Under the pieces are notes generated by a model that was not told where the DNA came from, searched no databases, and saw nothing but the letters and a program-made list of their open reading frames with translations. A program made the position numbers and the translations under genes. From contig CALCSA010000362.1 in the NCBI GenBank assembly GCA_937894185.1, positions 1-7,818 on the forward strand: a DNA stretch of 7,818 nucleotides, written 5' to 3'. Positions 5,548 to 7,818 of the stretch are shown here, in pieces; the stretch's first letter is position 1; the number at the start of each line of letters is the position of its first letter. The stretch is from an uncultured Clostridia bacterium. Lineage in GTDB: Bacteria; Bacillota; Clostridia; Oscillospirales; Ruminococcaceae.

Positions 5548-6117
5548 TTGGACAGAGAACAGGCAAAAAAGAAGATTCAGGAGTTGCGGGAACTGGTGGA
5601 GTATCACGGCCACCGCTATTATGTGCTGGACGATCCTCAAGTGGAGGATTACGAATACGATCGGCTGTATCACCAGCTGTTGGAGCTGGAGGAGGCCTTC
5701 CCCGAATTTGAGGACCCCAACTCCCCCACACAGCGGGTGGGCGGCAAGGGCTATACCACCTTTGAGCCGGTGATTCACACCGTGCAGATGGGCTCCTTGC
5801 AGGACGTTTTTGACTTGGAGGAGCTGGACGCCTTTGACCGCCGGGTCCGGGACCGGGTAGAGAACCCACGCTATGTGGTGGAATCCAAAATCGACGGCCT
5901 TTCGGTCAGCTTGGAGTACCGGGACGGTGTGTTCTTTCGCGGTTCCACCCGGGGAGACGGGCACACCGGGGAGGATGTGACCGCCAACCTGCGAACCGTC
6001 CGCTCCATCCCCCTCAAGCTTCCTACCCCCCTCCCCTATCTGGAGGTACGGGGGGAAGTTTACATGCCCCGGCAGAGCTTTGAGCGGGTGGTGGCCGCTC
6101 AGCGAACAGCCCTTTAA
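5548..6117 (+). CDS. ligA: LigA N-terminal fragment (Ia and most of the adenylation domain)
   Basis: 189 codons from TTG 5548, chosen because AGGGGG lies 7 nt upstream and the family N-terminus begins here; the frame is open further up to 5416 but that part overlaps the promoter and matches nothing. Domain Ia: YHGHRYYVLDDP (19-30) and DYEYDRLY (34-41), which bind the nicotinamide part of NAD+. Catalytic KIDG with nucleophilic lysine at K114, TRGDG (134-138), and EVRGEVYMP (166-174). The last residues before the TAA (RTAL) are out of frame. Alone it lacks the remaining adenylation motifs and all DNA-binding domains, so it should not seal nicks. Confidence 0.85.
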   Translation: MDREQAKKKIQELRELVEYHGHRYYVLDDPQVEDYEYDRLYHQLLELEEAFPEFEDPNSPTQRVGGKGYTTFEPVIHTVQMGSLQDVFDLEELDAFDRRVRDRVENPRYVVESKIDGLSVSLEYRDGVFFRGSTRGDGHTGEDVTANLRTVRSIPLKLPTPLPYLEVRGEVYMPRQSFERVVAAQRTAL

Positions 6118-7516
6118 AAACCCCCGCAACGCCGCCGCCGGTTCCCTGCGGCAAAAGGATTCCAAAATCACCGCCACCCGGGGGCTGGATATCTTTGTGT
6201 TCAACATTCAGCAGATTCAGGGAGCGGAGCTTTCCGGCCACAAAGAGAGCTTGGACTTCCTGAAAGAGCTGGGCTTCCCCATCAGCCCGAGGTATGAAAT
6301 TTTCGACAACATCGAAGAGGTAAAGCAGAGGATTCAGGCCATTGGAGAGAGCCGGGGGAATCTATCCTACGACATCGATGGGGCCGTTGTAAAGGTGGAC
6401 AACCTTACGCAGCGGGAAGTGCTGGGGGCTACCAGCAAATTTCCCCGTTGGGCGGTGGCTTACAAGTATCCCCCCGAGGAAAAGGTGACGGTTCTGCGCT
6501 CGGTGGAGGTCAAGGTGGGCCGCACCGGGGCCCTGACCCCCACCGCCGTCTTTGACCCCATCACGTTGGCGGGAACCACCGTTACCCGGGCGGTGCTGCA
6601 TAATCAGGATTACATTGATCAGAAGAAGATTGCCATCGGGGACGAAATCATCGTCCGCAAGGCTGGGGATATCATCCCTGAGGTGGTGGAGGTTGCCCGG
6701 CATCTCGGAAATGAGCCTTACCGCCTGCCCGATACCTGCCCCTCCTGCGGGGCCCATGCGGTGCGGGAGGCGGGCGAGGCGGTGCTGCGCTGCCCCAATG
6801 CGGAATGTCCCGCTCAGCTGCTGCGCAACCTGACTCACTATGCCAGCCGGGACGCCATGGATATTGAGGGCTTGGGCCCTGCGGTGGTGGAGCTGCTGGT
6901 GGTAAACGGGCTGGTTCACTCCCCTGCCGACCTCTACCTCAAAACTGTGGAGGAAATCCAGCCCTTGGAGCGAATGGGTAAACGCAGCGCGGAAAACCTT
7001 ATTGCGGCCATTGGGGCTTCCAAGGAGCGGGACCTTTCCAATTTCATTTTTGCCTTGGGCATCCGGGGCATCGGGCAGCGGGGAGCCCAGCTGCTGGCGC
7101 AGCGCTTTGGCCACATGGATGCTCTGCTGGCCGCCACCCCCCAAGAGATCGCCTCCATCGACGGCTTTGGTGAGATCATGGCACAATCAGCCTACGACTT
7201 TTTTGCGGAGAAGGGCAACCGCCACCTCATCGGCAAGCTGCGAGAGGCCGGGGTCAACATGAAGTGTACCTCCCAGCCCACCGGCTCGGCTTTGACGGGG
7301 ATGACCTTTGTGCTCACCGGAACCCTACCCACGCTGGGACGTTCCGAGGCCTCCAAGATGATCGAGGCGGCGGGGGGCAAGACCTCCTCCAGCGTCTCCA
7401 AAAAGACAAGCTATGTGGTGGCGGGAGAGGAAGCCGGCTCCAAGCTGACCAAGGCCCAAAGTCTGGGGATTCCGGTGATTGATGAGGCGGGGCTTCTTCG
7501 GCTGCTGGAAGGGTAA
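6080..7516 (+). CDS. ligA: LigA C-terminal fragment (rest of adenylation domain, OB, Zn, HhH, BRCT)
   Basis: 478 codons if counted from the TTG at 6080, but ligase sequence starts only at GAA 6104; the first eight residues are frameshift product. Visible: NPRNAAAGSLRQ (14-25), DIDGAVVKVD (98-107), WAVAYKYPPEE (124-134), the OB-fold start VKVGRTGALTPTAVFDP (144-160), a C4 zinc site C220, C223, C238 and C243, helix-hairpin-helix repeats (about 255-360) including ALGIRGIGQRGAQLL, and a C-terminal BRCT domain (about 402-478: GMTFVLTGTL, AGGKTSSSVSKKTSYVVAG). There is no ribosome binding site before 6080, so independent translation is doubtful. It overlaps the N-terminal fragment by 38 bp in another frame. 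Confidence 0.85.
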   Translation: MSGWWPLSEQPFKNPRNAAAGSLRQKDSKITATRGLDIFVFNIQQIQGAELSGHKESLDFLKELGFPISPRYEIFDNIEEVKQRIQAIGESRGNLSYDIDGAVVKVDNLTQREVLGATSKFPRWAVAYKYPPEEKVTVLRSVEVKVGRTGALTPTAVFDPITLAGTTVTRAVLHNQDYIDQKKIAIGDEIIVRKAGDIIPEVVEVARHLGNEPYRLPDTCPSCGAHAVREAGEAVLRCPNAECPAQLLRNLTHYASRDAMDIEGLGPAVVELLVVNGLVHSPADLYLKTVEEIQPLERMGKRSAENLIAAIGASKERDLSNFIFALGIRGIGQRGAQLLAQRFGHMDALLAATPQEIASIDGFGEIMAQSAYDFFAEKGNRHLIGKLREAGVNMKCTSQPTGSALTGMTFVLTGTLPTLGRSEASKMIEAAGGKTSSSVSKKTSYVVAGEEAGSKLTKAQSLGIPVIDEAGLLRLLEG

Positions 7517-7541
7517 GCTGTTTGTTATCGTTGAACGATAG

Positions 7542-7575
7542 AAAAAAGCCCATTCTCGTAATGAGAATGGGCTTT
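7542..7575. terminator. Bidirectional terminator between ligA and gltA
   Basis: A perfect 13-bp stem (7545-7557 / 7563-7575) with loop GTAAT. On the minus strand it is followed by six T (7547-7542), a strong terminator for the gltA-type gene. On the plus strand the tail is only TTTGCTTAATT, a weaker but usable terminator for ligA. The position between two converging genes fits. Confidence 0.88.
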
Positions 7576-7588
7576 GCTTAATTCGCTG

Positions 7589-7818
7589 TTATTTGCTTTG
7601 AATATACTCGTCAATGGATTGGGCAGCGGTCTTGCCCGCTCCCATGGCCAGAATGACGGTGGCAGCGCCGGTAACGGCGTCTCCGCCGGCAAACACGCCT
7701 TCCCGGGTGGTGGCCATGGTCTTTTCATCGGCCACCAGACAGCCCCACTTGTTGGTCTCAAGCCCCCCGGTGGTCCGGGAGATGAGAGGATTGGGCGAGG
7801 TTCCAATGGCGATAATGA
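7589..7818 (-). CDS. gltA: Glutamate synthase small subunit (GltA-type), C-terminal part, cut by window edge
   Basis: 75 codons and a TAA (7589-7591) are open to the right edge; no start is in the window. The reading is IIAIGTSPNPLISRTT, LETNKWGCLVADE, TTREGVFAGGDAVTG, then AATVILAMGAGKTAAQSIDEYI. The AGGDAVTGAATVI-AMGAGK block is the FAD-binding C-terminal signature of NADPH-dependent glutamate synthase small subunit and related flavin oxidoreductases. These enzymes pass electrons from NAD(P)H through FAD and iron-sulfur centres; in glutamate synthase they serve the conversion of 2-oxoglutarate and glutamine to glutamate. The TNKWGC-V-DE stretch is typical of the homotetrameric GltA type of Clostridia. 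A partner such as a ferredoxin-NADP reductase-like subunit often precedes it, but this lies outside the window. Confidence 0.85.
   Translation of the reverse strand, partial: IIAIGTSPNPLISRTTGGLETNKWGCLVADEKTMATTREGVFAGGDAVTGAATVILAMGAGKTAAQSIDEYIQSK

Larger units (their letters stand above)
5548..7516 (+). pseudogene. ligA: NAD+-dependent DNA ligase LigA, interrupted by a frameshift
   Basis: NAD+-dependent DNA ligase seals nicks with 3'-OH and 5'-phosphate ends during replication and repair. The whole domain set is present over about 655 codons, the normal family length: Ia, adenylation, OB, zinc finger, helix-hairpin-helix and BRCT. The frame changes at about 6103. The N-terminal frame reads YMPRQSFERVVAAQ and the conserved continuation, EQPFKNPRNAAAGSLRQ, resumes at 6104 in the next frame, with one unplaced base (6103) between CAG and GAA. 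Relatives usually have about four residues here (Q-E-L-x-G-E type), so a deletion of about 11 nt is the simplest explanation (inference from memory). The first frame stops at the TAA at 6115-6117. Because ligA is essential in most bacteria, a sequencing or assembly error, or a second ligA copy, must be considered. Confidence 0.85.

Noticed and set aside
5504..7401. Minus-strand open frames of 69-274 codons opposite ligA.
   Set aside because: They arise from the GC-rich codon use of ligA on the other strand; no supporting signals.
7525..7806. Minus-strand open frame of 93 codons near the right edge.
   Set aside because: It is out of frame with the clear glutamate synthase subunit reading (stop at 7589) and runs through the terminator hairpin.
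1..7818. CRISPR array, tRNA, rRNA or a complete insertion sequence.
   Set aside because: No regularly spaced repeats, cloverleaf sequences, rRNA motifs or transposase were seen.

Overview
The window suggests a spore-forming, Gram-positive Clostridia member, probably from the Oscillospirales, although the genus cannot be fixed from sequence alone. The evidence is a YunB-type sporulation protein, an S-layer-homology (SLH) surface protein, strong GGAGG ribosome binding sites, TTG and GTG starts, an SdpR/SdpI pair and a NAD+-dependent DNA ligase. The right half (4300-7818) is visibly GC-richer and reads as housekeeping chromosome. The left half (1-3200) is more AT-rich and looks accessory, with a modular surface protein and a decayed transposon gene.

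Layout from left to right. (1) 1-2510, plus strand: the 3' part of a large wall-associated protein with a DUF6273-like end, an Ig-like domain, three SLH domains, a cell-wall-binding repeat and a LysM. A perfect 19-bp terminator hairpin follows. (2) 2586-3214: about 170 bp of unassigned sequence, then a tnpV-like gene on the minus strand broken by a one-base frameshift. It has its own terminator, and an inverted repeat could pair with its ribosome binding site. (3) 3215-4230, minus strand: a translationally coupled sdpR-sdpI operon (ArsR-family repressor and SdpI-family membrane immunity protein). Its clear sigma-A-type promoter lies between two near-identical palindromic operators. No SdpC-type toxin gene is visible. 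(4) 4235-4540, minus strand: a small Gly/Pro/Arg repeat protein with a Trp/Phe-rich tail and its own terminator. (5) 4732-5403, plus strand: yunB, divergent from the Gly/Pro gene. (6) 5548-7516, plus strand: ligA, split into two overlapping frames by an indel at about 6103. (7) A convergent bidirectional terminator at 7542-7575. (8) 7589-7818, minus strand: the last 75 codons of a GltA-type glutamate synthase small subunit or related FAD/NAD(P) oxidoreductase, running off the right edge.

The genes do not form one pathway. The most coherent regulatory unit is sdpRI, where the repressor sites, promoter, coupled genes and immunity protein can all be read directly. The most important anomaly is the frameshift in ligA, an essential gene in most bacteria. 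Together with the one-base frameshift in tnpV, it raises the question of sequence or assembly error. I found no convincing wholly new multi-gene system. The best candidates for new biology are the Gly/Pro repeat protein beside yunB and the twin-operator sdpRI module without a visible toxin.
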